Notes under the pieces: generated by a model
Told to the model about the DNA's origin: nothing
Seen by the model: only the letters and a program-made list of their open reading frames with translations
Database searches by the model: none
Made by a program: the position numbers and the translations under genes
In this document: in pieces, positions 34,131 to 45,138 of the stretch
Position numbering within the stretch: the first letter of the stretch is position 1
How the letters are laid out: every line of letters begins with the position of its first letter
NCBI GenBank assembly: GCA_015178975.1
Contig: WHVD01000131.1
Span: 124,001 to 188,000, forward strand
Direction: 5' to 3'
From: Hysterangium stoloniferum
Lineage: Eukaryota; Basidiomycota; Agaricomycetes; Hysterangiales; Hysterangiaceae
Length of the DNA: 64,000 nucleotides

Positions 34131-35779
34131 CATTCATGCATGACTGCATTTATCTCATTTTCACCCCTGGTGCAAAATCACCGTAAGCTCCCATTCGTTT
34201 TATTCAGTCTTTTATTAATCTCTATCAACGCTGTTCACACTGCAGTGACGTCATATGGGCCCGGCGCTCCCCCGCGTAGCTTACAGGGACCATATGACGT
34301 CATGATGAGGGTACCCCTTGTATCTTTTTTATTCCCCTGCATCTGGGACACCAAACCAAGTAGCCCGAGGAATAACTTTTGTATTTGACCATGAAGCCCA
34401 TTTTTGAACGTGAGTCCCTTTTTGCTTATAAATTCCTGTACTAACTATGACTTTAATCTTTCTTTCCATAGTTACTCCCAGCCTCAACACCAGCGGGCCG
34501 TTCTCCCCATTCATGCATGACTGCATCCATCCCATTTTCATGCCTCGTGAAAAATCACGATCAGCTTGCACTGGTTTCATCCACTCTTTTATTAATCTCT
34601 ATCCCAGCTGTTCCCAATGCAGTGATGTTATATGGCCCCGGTGCTCCCCTGTGTAGCTTACAGGGGTGAACCGACTTTATGATGGAGTGCACCGCCTCGA
34701 CAATAGTGGGCCATTTTTGCCATTCATGCATCACCATCCCCCTCCCATTTTCAAGCCTTATAGATACCCTCTCATTGATTTTATCCTGGAGTGTTTTGCT
34801 AATCTGTCACAACTATTCATAATGTAGTAACATCATATAGGCACTCCCCATTCGTTTCAGACTAAACGGCTAAGTTAGGCCCGAGCTATCTTGCAGCGAG
34901 GGGGATCCACTCAATATACATGGGGAGAAGTTCCTGACATCCTCCGACCTTTCCGTTGACATCTTCAAACTGGGGGGCACTGTGAGAGGTATCTCAATTC
35001 CATTTTTCCTTAGTCATCTTAGTTGTCTTACTGCTACTAAAGCCAACTAAAACTATTTGCTTTCTATATTGTACTTTAATAGTCAATATATAGTCGCTAG
35101 GGAATCGTACTGCAAAGTCGATTCCTTTTCCCTTAGTTGTCTTAGTTGTCTTACCACTACTAAAGCCGACTACAGCTATTTACTTTCTATATTGTACTTT
35201 GATAGTCAATATATAGTAGTGTCGTACCTAAAAGGTCGATATTCTTTGTATATAGAGTGGTCAGAACTTCCATGACTCTTCACACCAGCCCTCTTCTTCT
35301 TTGAGACAATCCCTTGAATGAGGAAATTGTTCACCCAAGGGTATACAGTAGACATTTTAGCCTTACTAAGCTACTCTACCTATAGGACTCACAAGTGTCA
35401 TCAGATTGAGATTATTAATGACAGCCAAATTTCCAACAGAAATTACACAGCAAATTACTTGGAATGTTTTTCAGTAATCTCACACTCTTTTACATGAATT
35501 GTATTAACTATATATCCCAAAATTCATTCACCATCTGCTACGTTTGTTGCTATGGAGCCATTAAGGTTTAGAAAGGCTATGACCAGACTGCAGGGGGGTT
35601 TGGGTGCAGAGGTTTGGTTTTAATGATGATTGGGAGGATGCTTAAAGATATCAAAGTGAGGAGGAGTCCATTTGAGGAGATGCTGATGGGATGTTGTTAT
35701 GAAGGAAAAGATGAATATAATATATATTATTGTCATCCAAAGTGGGCCCGTCCACTTCCCTAATTTCATACATAAAATA
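34131..35779 (-). repeat. right copy of the inverted duplication
   Basis: This is the inverted copy of 12,823-14,469, about 19.7 kb away. It carries the same 125-bp tandem pair, the same satellite palindrome (about 34,250-34,303) and the same short frames. Differences in compared parts are single C/T changes. Confidence 0.85.
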
Positions 35780-35914
35780 CATACAAGGGGGGGGGTAGAC
35801 ATATAATTTGGTGGAAGGGGTTTTTGGATAAACCCTAATTTGTGGGAAAAAAGAAGGATTTTTTGTGTGCATGTGTGGAAATAATACATATATATAATAT
35901 AATATAATATACAA

Positions 35915-36042
35915 TATTTGGAGACTTCAAAAGACTGAGATGAGACGTCTTGGCAGTGAACTGATTTTGGGGTGTGTGACAGATTTCCTAAAGAGGATCT
36001 ACCTTCCTACTTTTCGTCAGGAAAGTAGTAAGAATCACTCCC
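35915..36042 (-). pseudogene. decayed DUF6535 gene fragment
   Basis: The sequence GAGACTTCAAAAGACTGAGA...GATTTCCTAAAGAGGATCTACC...TTCCTACTTTTCGTCAGGAA aligns with about 9,150-9,275 of the DUF6535 gene, with gaps and CpG losses. It corresponds to the part just after the first membrane segment. It ends at a truncated satellite palindrome (36,043-36,081). Confidence 0.6.
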
Positions 36043-36189
36043 TGTAAGCTAAGCGGGGGAGGGCTGGGGCCATATGATGTCCCTGGGTTAAACCGGTGGT
36101 AGATGTATATTTAGAAATTGGGCACTAGTATGGGGACAGATGCCCTGCATTGACGCCCATCTCAGAGGGGATTCATTTTCTAGAGTGGC

Positions 36190-36388
36190 ATGGCGACTGA
36201 TTCTGATCACATTCTCACCCACTGCACCTTGCTCTGAAAGTTTTGCCAGTGCTGATAATCTGCAGGATTGAATGTTCTCGTGAGAGTCCTTCAGCAGTGT
36301 GACAAAGTCACAAATGGCACCATGTAGGCCACTTCCAAGTCTAGCTGAAAACTGCATATTATATTGCACCCCCATTTCCATTGTGATT
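36190..36388 (-). pseudogene. decayed first HEAT exon with both flanking introns
   Basis: An exon of exactly 117 bp (36,228-36,344) with caag|gt donor and ctg (CAG) acceptor aligns with the first HEAT exon of gene B (7606-7722). Both flanking introns are recognisable. CGA codons have become TGA/CAA types (GATTGAATG for GATCGAACG), so it is CpG-depleted and dead. It stops exactly where the 72-bp repeat array begins. Confidence 0.75.
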
Positions 36389-37735
36389 GCCTGTGCAAGG
36401 GTGTTCATCCTGGATGAACACCTGCATATGCACAATACAGGCAGCTTCGGCGCTAAAGTTGCCTGTGCAAGGGTGTTCATCCTGGATGAACACCTGCATA
36501 TGCGCAACACAGGCAGCTTCAGGGCTAAAGTTGCCTGTGCAAGAGTGTTCATCCTGGATGAATACTTGTATATGCGCAATACAGGCAGCTTCGGTGCTAA
36601 AGTTGCCTGTGCAAGGGTGTTCATCCTGGATGAACACCTGCATATGTGCAATACAGGCAGCTTGGGCGCTAAAGTTGCCTGTGCACAGGTGTTCATCCTG
36701 GATGAACACCTGCCTATGCGCAATACAAGGAGCTTCGGCACTAAAGTTGCCTGTGCAAGGGTGTTCATCCTGGATGAACACCTGCATACACGCAATACAG
36801 GCAGCTTCGGGGCTAAAGTTGCCTGTGCAAGGGTGTTCATCCTGGATGAACACCTGCATATGCGCAACACAGGCAGCTTCGGGGCTAAAGTTGCCTGTGC
36901 AAGGGTGTTCATCCTGGATGAACACCTGCATATGCGCAATACAGGCAGCTTGGGCGCTAAAGTTGCCTGTGCAAGAGTGTTCATCCTGGATGAACACCTG
37001 CATATGCGCAATACAGGCAGCTTGGGCGCTAAAGTTGCCTGTGCACAGGTGTTCATCCTGGATGAACACCTGCATATGCGCAATACAGGCAGCTTAGGCG
37101 CTAAAGTTGCCTGTGCAAGGGTGTTCATCCTGGATGAACACCTGCATATGCGCAATACAGGCAGCTTCGGCGCTAAAGTTGCCTGTGCAAGAGTGTTCAT
37201 CCTGGATGAACACCTGTATATGCGCAATATAGGCAGCTTCGGCACTAAAGTTGCCTGTGCAAGTGTGTTCATCCTGGATGAACACCTGCATATGCACAAT
37301 ACAGGCAGCTTGGGCGCTAAAGTTGCCTGTGCAAGAGTGTTCATCCTGGATGAACACCTGCATATGCGCAATACAGGCAGCTTGGGCGCTAAAGTTGCCT
37401 GTGCAAGAGTGTTCATCCTGGATGAACACCTGTATATGCGCAATATAGGCAGCTTCGACGCTAAAGTTGCCTGTGCAAGTGTGTTTATCCTGGATGAACA
37501 CCTGCATATGCGCAATACAGGCAGCTTCGGCGCTAAAGTTGCCTGTGCAAGAGTGTTCATCCTGGATGAACACCTGTATATGCGCAATACAGGCAGCTTC
37601 GGCACTAAAGTTGCCTGTGAAAGGGTGTTCATCCTGGATGAACACCTGCATACGCGCAATACAGGTAGCTTTGGCGCTAAAGTTGCCTGTGCAAGGGTGT
37701 TCATCCTGGATGAACACCTGCATACACGCAACTTT
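36389..37735 (+). repeat. 72-bp repeat array 1, about 18.7 copies, palindromic core
   Basis: Each unit has GCCTGTGCA, then the 17-bp palindrome GTTCATCCTGGATGAAC, then CACCTGCATATGCGCAATAC, AGGCAGCTTCGG and GCTAAAGTT. In many copies the palindrome arms extend through flanking GT/AC, and GCCTGT...ACAGGC forms an outer inverted repeat. The core is nearly invariant while the other half varies. Because 72 is a multiple of 3 and the unit lacks stops in several frames, open frames over 500 codons appear on both strands; I do not consider them genes. Confidence 0.9.
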
Positions 37736-37896
37736 CACCCTAGAGCAAAAGTTGCATGCACACAGCTGTTCATCCTGGTCCCTAGATGCCCTACCCTATG
37801 TAAAATGGATCTGGTCCCTAGATATTGCACCCTATGTAAAATGGATCTGGTCCCTAGATGAACCCTACCAGACCCATATAACCCTAAAGCCTAATA
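37736..37896 (+). repeat. shared tail of the 72-bp array
   Basis: This tail is nearly identical to 43,035-43,198 after the second array. It contains a two-to-three-fold repeat of CTATGTAAAATGGATCTGG / TCCCTAGAT and ends with CCATATAACCCTAAA. Array plus tail therefore moved as one unit. Confidence 0.8.
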
Positions 37897-37939
37897 CCAT
37901 GGATCTGAGTTCGCGGTTCATTTACAACGAATAATAAGA

Positions 37940-40245
37940 GAAGAACATGCCTCCAAAGCATACTTTCACGGTGCAAGCCACTGTAGCCATCGGAGCACTG
38001 GGGGGATAGAATTAAGATGCACCAAGAATCCCGCATAAGTCTGTTGATATAGAGCGGTAAGTGCACTCAATAGGATCGCAATCCCACCGTTGCGGAATAA
38101 ACAGACCAAGAGGAAGTTCTGAGATTATCTTTTCAGAATCAGGGGATTTGTGTAAATAAAGGCACGCTGCACACGAATAGAGTCATAGTCAGGGAGTACA
38201 ACACTAGAATGAACAGGAATTTGAAGTAGTGGGCAGCGTCATGAGCGAGGCCTGCCATCCAGTATGTTCTACACAAACGGAAATTAAGGTTCTAAATTTG
38301 GCAGAAAAGATGGTTTTCTACATTGTGGAGACGATTATGGTGGGAATGAGGCGTAATGGCACCACATCGAACACGAGACCAGCCATGAGCCATGCAGTAG
38401 GACTGGGATTGCAGCATCAGATTCATCAAGAGAAGCGCAAAGTAATGGAGCCAATGGATTGTACCTGTAATATGATGCTCCACATTCACGAAGGAAGAGC
38501 GGTCGAATTTCAACAAGATTGTACAAGGCAGACAGCGAAGAGAAAGCAATCAGAGCTCCCTGTCATTATTGTAAACAATATGTCTCATAGAAAGGGCTAT
38601 TATTCACCAGGAAGAAGAGGCACCCTACGCGGCATTGGAAGCCTGGAATTGTTGTCCCTGTCTTGAAATATAGACCACCTAACAGTGGATCTGTCAGTCA
38701 TTACCACAGAACAGGAGCGACTGCACGTACTGACGAATACACCGAGTACTGCAGCTATACCAACATGAGCGAGAAATAAAGTTTTATCTCTATTGAACCA
38801 TGTCAGCAATCGTGAGGCAAGAACCCACTCGGAAAGGATGTGCCTCTGAAACGTCATCCCAGAGAGCACCTCGAACTGTGTCAAGAACGTTGTAGCATAC
38901 TTCCTTCTCTGCTATTGCTCGCCCGCCGCTGCGGGCTCCGCCTCATTCCTCTCCGCTACCAGCTTTTCCTGGCTATTCCCCTTCGCTACATTATCCCCAC
39001 TTGCGCTTGCGTTGCCGTCAACCCTGCTGCGCAGACTGGAGCTCTTTTCCCGCACTTCTGATGAACTGGCAATCCCAGTATGGCCCGGCTCGCTTGCGAC
39101 ATCCAGAAGCCAGTCAGCAACATTGTATCCTGCAGGACAGGATCCAAAGCCGCGGGCAAAGAGATGCTCTGAAGGTATCAGCCCTCCGGGGCTGGTGTAC
39201 AGAGTTTGACCATCCGAAAGGAGGAGGACATGCGAAAAGGTCATGTAAAGTTTTGAGCTAAAAAATAATTGATATGAATGGTCAGTCTGGCGGGCACTAG
39301 CTGGTGACTTGCCTGGGCTGATGAATTGATGCTATTACCGCTGTTGGATGGTCTGGATCAGTAGCTATGTCACATAATACATTAGCTACTTTCGCTGCTG
39401 AGACCGAGTCGAGGCCTATAGGAGGCGAGTCAATTATGTCAGAGAAGACATCCCGCATTGGAGGACCACTCACCACTCGTAGGCTCATCAAGCACAACGA
39501 CATCGCATCCTGCCACAAGCTCGCAGCCCAGGCTCACACGTCTCATCTCGCCGCCACTGATTCCGCGATGCTCTCCACTCCGGATCCTGACGTCCGCCAC
39601 GTCGTCTAATCCAAGTTGTGTCAACAGGCTAACAATAGGGTGGTTAGAGCCGTATACACCTCAGAGCGATATCGTATAGTTACCGTGACACCCGGTCAAC
39701 TTTGGCACCATGCGGGATAGACTCAGGAAGGCGCAGTTTCACAGCAAACAGTGTTTCACGCAGCGTCAGTGCAGCAGGCAAGGTATCTGCCTAAAACGTC
39801 TACTCAGCAACACCATTGTTATTGACCAAACTGAAGCACGCCATACCTGGTCCACGAATCCGATTCAAGGCTTCTTGATTGGATTCCCGGCACGATTGAG
39901 AAACCCAGGTCTACAGGTGCATTTGAGGTCTTCACAGCTCCAATTGCTGCCTTGGCTGAGGTCCTGGGTGCATTTATTCGCCGTCCAATAGAACTGTTCG
40001 ACCCCATCGTAAATTAATTGGGCGTATACTGTGCCAGAGGGGGCCAAATGATGTGCTGCCGGGAATGGGGCTAAGGGAAGAGTTGAGAGTGCGGAGAATA
40101 TTGAGATCTGAGCGTAATGGGAATATTGCTTGTAGTGTGGGGTTCTGAAGGAATCGTGGATGATGCGCAAATTTGTTATCAGTATTTGAACGTACGAGTA
40201 CCCAACAGCCCATTTCTCATGCAGCATAAACACGAGGTTGGACAT
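37940..40245 (-). pseudogene. ABCG-type (Adp1-like) transporter pseudogene
   Basis: Read on the minus strand, pieces of one gene appear in the right order. There is a Cys-rich EGF-like N-terminal segment (CTQDLSQGSNWSCEDLKCTC, near 39.9 kb), then LTLRETLFAVKLRLPESIPH (39.7 kb). Next come the ABC signature and Walker B (ISGGEMRRVSLGCELVAG, VVVLDEPTSG, 39.5 kb) and GLDSVSAAKVANVL with the H-loop AVIASIHQP (39.3 kb). TFSHVLLLSDGQTLY (39.2 kb), the first transmembrane part RDKTLFLAHVGIAAVLGVF (38.7 kb), and weak C-terminal membrane pieces down to 37.94 kb follow. The Walker A region between the Cys-rich segment and TLRETL is missing, and the pieces lie in different frames, so the gene is dead. 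Intact homologs of about 1,000 residues export small molecules. Confidence 0.75.
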
Positions 40246-40295
40246 TACAAGTGACAGAGGTATTCTAGACTCGTGAAGACACTTTCAAATCAATG

Positions 40296-40430
40296 TTGTT
40301 TCATTGTTTCATTCAGATTGTTAAGATTTATAATAATTTCTATTTTTGGTAAATGAGATTATTCCCGCAAACTCTTATTTTAAGCGCCGGTCAAGATTGA
40401 CCCCACAGGCACCCATATCTATCAGTTACC
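40296..40430 (+). repeat. dispersed repeat, CpG-retaining copy
   Basis: ATTGTTAAGATTTATAAT, AAATGAGATTATTCCCGCAA and CAAGATTGACCCCACAG also occur at 55,772-55,890. The other copy has TG/CA in place of CG (CCTGCAA, GCACCAGG). Identity of the element is unknown. Confidence 0.65.
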
Positions 40431-42490
40431 ATTCGGCAACTGTAGAAGCCTTGTGTCCCTGTCTTACACATGACCTCTTACTTACATAATCTTTTGTTTT
40501 TTCCTCCTACCCCTCATCTATACCATTCGCTACTTCATCCAGCCATACACCCATGTCCTACCAACCTGTCCAACCCGGTCCCAGTCAGGCTATTTGAACA
40601 CAGCCTTTCACTTCTTTTCATACTCACTTCCTTGCTTCATCTTGTTCTACTTCACTCTATTGGACTCCTGGACTTCTGGTGCGTCCTCTGTATCCCCAGT
40701 TCTATTTTATGTATATGTCCAAATCCTCAACCTTTCACATCCATCCACAGTTTCCATTATGGGATCCTTCACTATCTGTGTATGTGAAGAGTATGCTGGA
40801 ACTGAACCCAAAATAAGGGAGGAGCATGTTCTTTTTTTTTCTGTGAGCATCTGAGCATTAGTCGTGAAGCTTTGATCATTGACTTGCTGTGATAGTTGTC
40901 GCACTGTATTGCTTACTTACATTCGTTTTTAAGTCTTAATGCTGACCACTCTTCCTTTTTATAGTACACTCCTCATGATGGGCTGTGCCGCAATGGCTGG
41001 GTTGTGCTTATGTAGATACCTGATGATGATCATGACCCACCCATTCATGTGCATTCCTCCTCCCCCAACACACAAACCTACACTTAATGCAACTGCAGTC
41101 ACTCTAACTGTATCCTCACCATCACCTATTAGAATGACCACCCTCTCAAGACTGTGTACTGTCATCTTTGGAGAGTGTGCCGGTGTTGGTTTGTGGGGAG
41201 AGCAGTAAAGTGGTGGATGTGGTGGTTGATCCTGATATGCATATTACATTGAGATGATAAACAACCTCACCAGGTCCAATATCCAGTGCATAGCCATCTC
41301 ACAGTTCAAAATAACCCCCCACGTGTTCGCATTCAGCTGGCTGGCACCCTCCATCTCATTGACATTGAGGACATCTACGTCTGCACACTCTGGCTCTGCT
41401 GCAAGCAGCAGGGGGTGCGCCTCCCCAGTTGACACACCCTGCCTGAGCTCCCACAGCTTTGTGGGTTGTCACAGGGGCTGGGTGTCCAGCGACATCTCAT
41501 TGCTATCAGTACCCAGGCTGGGGAAGGAAGAGGTGAAGAAGGCCAAGGACAGGGACGTGGTGCGCATGTTTAGAATATGAGCGATAGGAGTGGGGGAGAT
41601 GGCAGCGGCAGTGGTGGTGACCTGCGCTCATGGCGCAGTGAGGAGGGTCCAGAGGAGGAGGCACAGCGGCAGGCCTTTGCATCGTTGTTTGCGTCACTGA
41701 GCCTGGGCAAGGTTCTTACTCAGAAGCCAGTCAAATCACAGTTGTTGTTGTCATCGTCAGGCTTCTCATTTGCGTCACTTTCCGCCTCAAGTGCGTCTGT
41801 GAATACGCCGCAGTGGTGGACCAAATTCCAAGCAAATTGTCATGAGAGCATATTAGCAATGTTCCAGGACGAATAGGACTGTGACAGAAGTATCTGCATC
41901 ACTGCACCCTCCTGAGTGCTTCTAGCACAATTGTAGTAAATTCAATGTTACTTGCACTCTTTGTAGCAGCAGTGCTCTGTGAGCAATTATTCCAATCAAG
42001 AACTTACTTAAGTTGTAAACATCTGTTCATAATTCTCATGGTGGGATTATCCTAGTTGTTGGAATATGAAATAGCTGGGGCTATGTTGTAATCTAATTGT
42101 AGTGTAATGGGAGTTGGCAACGACAGGCAGAGTATAGTATAGTGAGTATGGAATGTCTTACCTTCTGAGTACAAATACATAGTGTCAGTCCAAAGTAGGA
42201 GTAACAATCAATTGTCTTGGACAAATTTATTTGTACATGGTCTCTGATGGAGGAACATGACATGTCTTTGACAATGCGCAATCACGCTACCACTCAATTG
42301 TTCTTTTTGTTTCCTTCTCCTATTGTCTATCACCTTTTGTTCTATTTCCTATATAGACTACACATCGTCTCCCATATCCCTCATGTCGTCTCATCTTAAT
42401 TCTGCACTCGATAGTCTTCAAAGACTTCAAGTCCATTTATTTTGTATCCACCCTTCCACTTTCACTAGAAATACTTCTTACGAAAATGTC
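40431..42490. other. no gene recognised
   Basis: This is pyrimidine-rich plus-strand sequence with several short frames. The most protein-like are at 41,254-41,580 and 41,577-41,876 (RQAFASLFASLSLGKVLTQK), but they show no domain, splice signal or homolog I can name. Confidence 0.3.
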
Positions 42491-42494
42491 TCCA

Positions 42495-43040
42495 TCACAG
42501 TTCACCCTGGATGAACACCCACATATGTGCAATACAGGCAGCTTCGGTACTAAAGTTGCCTGTGCAAGAGTGTTCATCCTGGATGAACAGCTGCATACAC
42601 GCAATACAGGCAGCTTCGGTGCTAAAGTTGCCTGTGCATGGGTGTTCATCCTGGATGAACACCCGCATATGTGCAATACAGGCAGCTTCGGTGCTAAAGT
42701 TGCCTGTGCATGGGTGTTCATCCTGGATGAACATCCACATACATGCAATACAGGCAGCTTCAGCGCTAAAGTTGCCTGTGCAAGAGTGTTCATCCTGGAT
42801 GAACACCTGCATACGCGCAATACAGGCAGCTTCAGCACTAAAGTTGCCTGTGCATGCATGTTCATCCTGGATGAACACCCGCATATGTGCAATACAGGCA
42901 GCTTCGGCGCTAAAGTTGCCTGTGCAAGGGTGTTCATCCTGGATGAACACCTGCATACGTGCAATACAGGCAGCTTCAGCGCTAAAGTTGCCTGTGCAAG
43001 GGTGTTCATCCTGGATGAACATCTGCATACACGCAACTTT
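42495..43040 (+). repeat. 72-bp repeat array 2, about 7.5 copies
   Basis: Same unit as array 1 (36.4 kb) and same orientation, with the invariant GTTCATCCTGGATGAAC core and more variation in CACCTGCATACGCG. The common tail (43,041-43,198) follows. Confidence 0.9.
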
Positions 43041-43204
43041 CGCCCTAGAGTAAAAGTTGCATGCACACAGCTGTTCATCCTGGTCCCTAGATACCCTACC
43101 CTATGTAAAATGGATCTGGTCCCTAGATGTTGCACCCTATGTGAAATGGATCTGGTCCCTAGATGAACCCTACCAGACCCATATAACCCTAAACCCTACT
43201 CACA

Positions 43205-43766
43205 TATCTGGGCCGCTTCTTTCCACCCAGACTTACCATAGAAGATTGCTTGCCATTGTCACCATCATTGCTGTGAGTTGCCGATGATTCTAAAGTAGCT
43301 GTAGCGATATCTTCATTTATTAAATGCTTCAAATCACCTAAGGGATTACATATCAGCATCTGGCTAGACAATTGCGGAGCATTCTTTCCTTGATCACTGC
43401 CCAAAGCTCTAGGCAATTTCTTTCCCCGTATACGTGCTAAACAAGACAGCTCATTGTCATCTCGTAAATATCATGTCAGAAAATATATAAACATAAATCA
43501 ATTGTAAATCTACCTGAAGTATCCACACCGATATAATCGCCATCTTCGGAATCCGAAGAAAATTCAACACTCATGAAACGAAATACAGAACCGTCACCAG
43601 AATCACTGCAGCTGCTAAAAGAGGCAACGTCATCACTAGCATTGATGTCCAACCCTATATTAGAACTGCTTTTGCCTTGTTCATCATGAAAATCTGAATT
43701 AATGGGAGTGTCATCGCAGGCATTACTGTCATTGAGACCTGCAGCACTAGAGATAAGATTGTCCAC
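43205..43766 (-). CDS. partial acidic Ser/Asp-rich protein, truncated by the repeat array
   Basis: Two exons join in frame. 43,511-43,766 (FMSVEFSSDSEDGDYIGVDT) joins via an intron starting GTAGATTTAC and ending GTTTAG to ARIRGKKLPRALGSDQG...LICNPLGDLKHLINED...MVSLGGKKRPRY. The second exon ends at a good GTGAGTAGG donor exactly at the edge of the array tail (about 43,205), so the 3' exons are lost. The N-terminal side is open beyond the TTG at 43,766 and no certain ATG is visible. There is no recognised domain; the acidic Ser-rich composition suggests a disordered nuclear or DNA-associated protein, but that is a guess. Confidence rests on the coherent splice junction. Confidence 0.4.
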
Positions 43767-44220
43767 GGAAAATGTCTCAATATCATCACTTGGAAATAGC
43801 CACCATTCCTATCCATCATGTAACAGCCTCATTTGTCTCTAATAAACGTTACATTAAACAAAAAACAAAAAAAAACAATAATATACATACTTTGTCATTG
43901 TTCTGATGGCACGACGGAGACGTGATGATCAAGTAAATATTGCGAATCACTAGCCAGAGTTCTCCTCTAATAAAGGAAGAACATGACTAGAGATCAAAAT
44001 TGGAATAGGAGATAAGATGGAGGAAGACGACCAAGAGGTGTTGGACCTGTTGCAAGTGAAACGTGCCGTTATAAACCAATTTCACATTCAGCCGCTCCAA
44101 GATAGAAATGAAGCCGACTGACAGGACGGACTGAAAATAAAAGACAAAAATGGAATCATAATCAGTACTTGTATTCATAGCAAAGAATTCCAAGGATTGA
44201 GTAAATTACAAAAACCGAGA
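43767..44220. other. no gene recognised
   Basis: A 68-codon minus-strand frame at 43,987-44,193 has no motif. Otherwise empty. Confidence 0.3.
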
Positions 44221-45115
44221 ATCTCCAACTCCACACACAAGTTCTGGCGACTATTAATCAACTTTTTGAATGGCGACCAAAAGCTTTTCGAATCGTGACA
44301 GACGACGATATTGAATGGTGAAGACATTTTTCTAACAGCGACGAAGCTGTTTTTGAACAGCGAAGAGGATTTTAGATGGTGACAAAGAAGAGGATTTAAA
44401 ATTCCGAAGATCTTTTCAAACAACGATGAGACATTTTTGAAAGGTGATAAACACATTTTTGAACAGCGATCACGTTTATGAATGAAGATCAAGACATTTT
44501 TGAATGGCAATCAAGTTTTTAAACGGTCATGAAGAGGTTTCGAATCGCAAAGATGTTTTTAAACAGCGATAAGACATTTTCGAAAGGTGACCATGGCATT
44601 TTCAAACCGCGATGACATTTATGAACGGCAACAAAAAGCTTTTGGAATCGCAAAGATATTTTCGAACAGTGATCAGACATTTTCAAACAGCAATCAAGAC
44701 ATTTTCGTACAGTGATGACGTTTATGAACGGCGACAAAGAGCTTTTTGATTCGCCAAGATGTTTTTGAAGAGTGATGAGACATTTTTGAACAGTGACAAT
44801 CACATTTATAAATGGCAACTTAAGACGTTTTTCAGTCCCGATCACCGCCGGGAACCCGCTTTGAAGACTCGGACCGACAAAGACATTTTTGAATCCCAAG
44901 CAAGTCATTTTTGAATAGTAATCATATTTATGAATCGCGATAAAGACCTTTCTGAATCACGACCAACAAGTTTTTGAATAGCGATTAAGTTTATGAATGG
45001 CGGTCAAGAGCATTTCGAATCATGACCCAGAGGTTTTTAAACTGCAAAGATCTTTTCAAACAGCAATCAAACACTTTCGAACCATCACGAACATTCTTTT
45101 CAATCGTAATTGGCG
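44221..45115 (-). repeat. degenerate minisatellite, roughly 30-bp period, second array
   Basis: TTTTTGAACAGCGATGAGAC, TTTTGAATGGCGACCAAAAG and variants repeat through this stretch, the same family as at 24.3-25.7 kb. Open frames on the minus strand (Phe/Lys/Ser-rich) are products of the repeat. Confidence 0.7.
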
Positions 45116-45138
45116 TTTAGGCAATTCATTCACTTGAT

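Noticed and set aside
34115-34131. CCCTAAA heptamers as an internal telomere
   Set aside because: Only about two and a half copies occur, and similar single words occur elsewhere (37.88 and 43.19 kb). That is too short for a telomeric tract.
36088-37861. Open frames of 520 and 547 codons on opposite strands in the 72-bp array
   Set aside because: The unit is 72 bp (24 codons) and lacks stops in several frames, so long frames are automatic. Unit variation does not favour any one frame.
36389-43040. CRISPR-like array
   Set aside because: Units are contiguous 72-bp tandem repeats with no unique spacers, and the context is eukaryotic.
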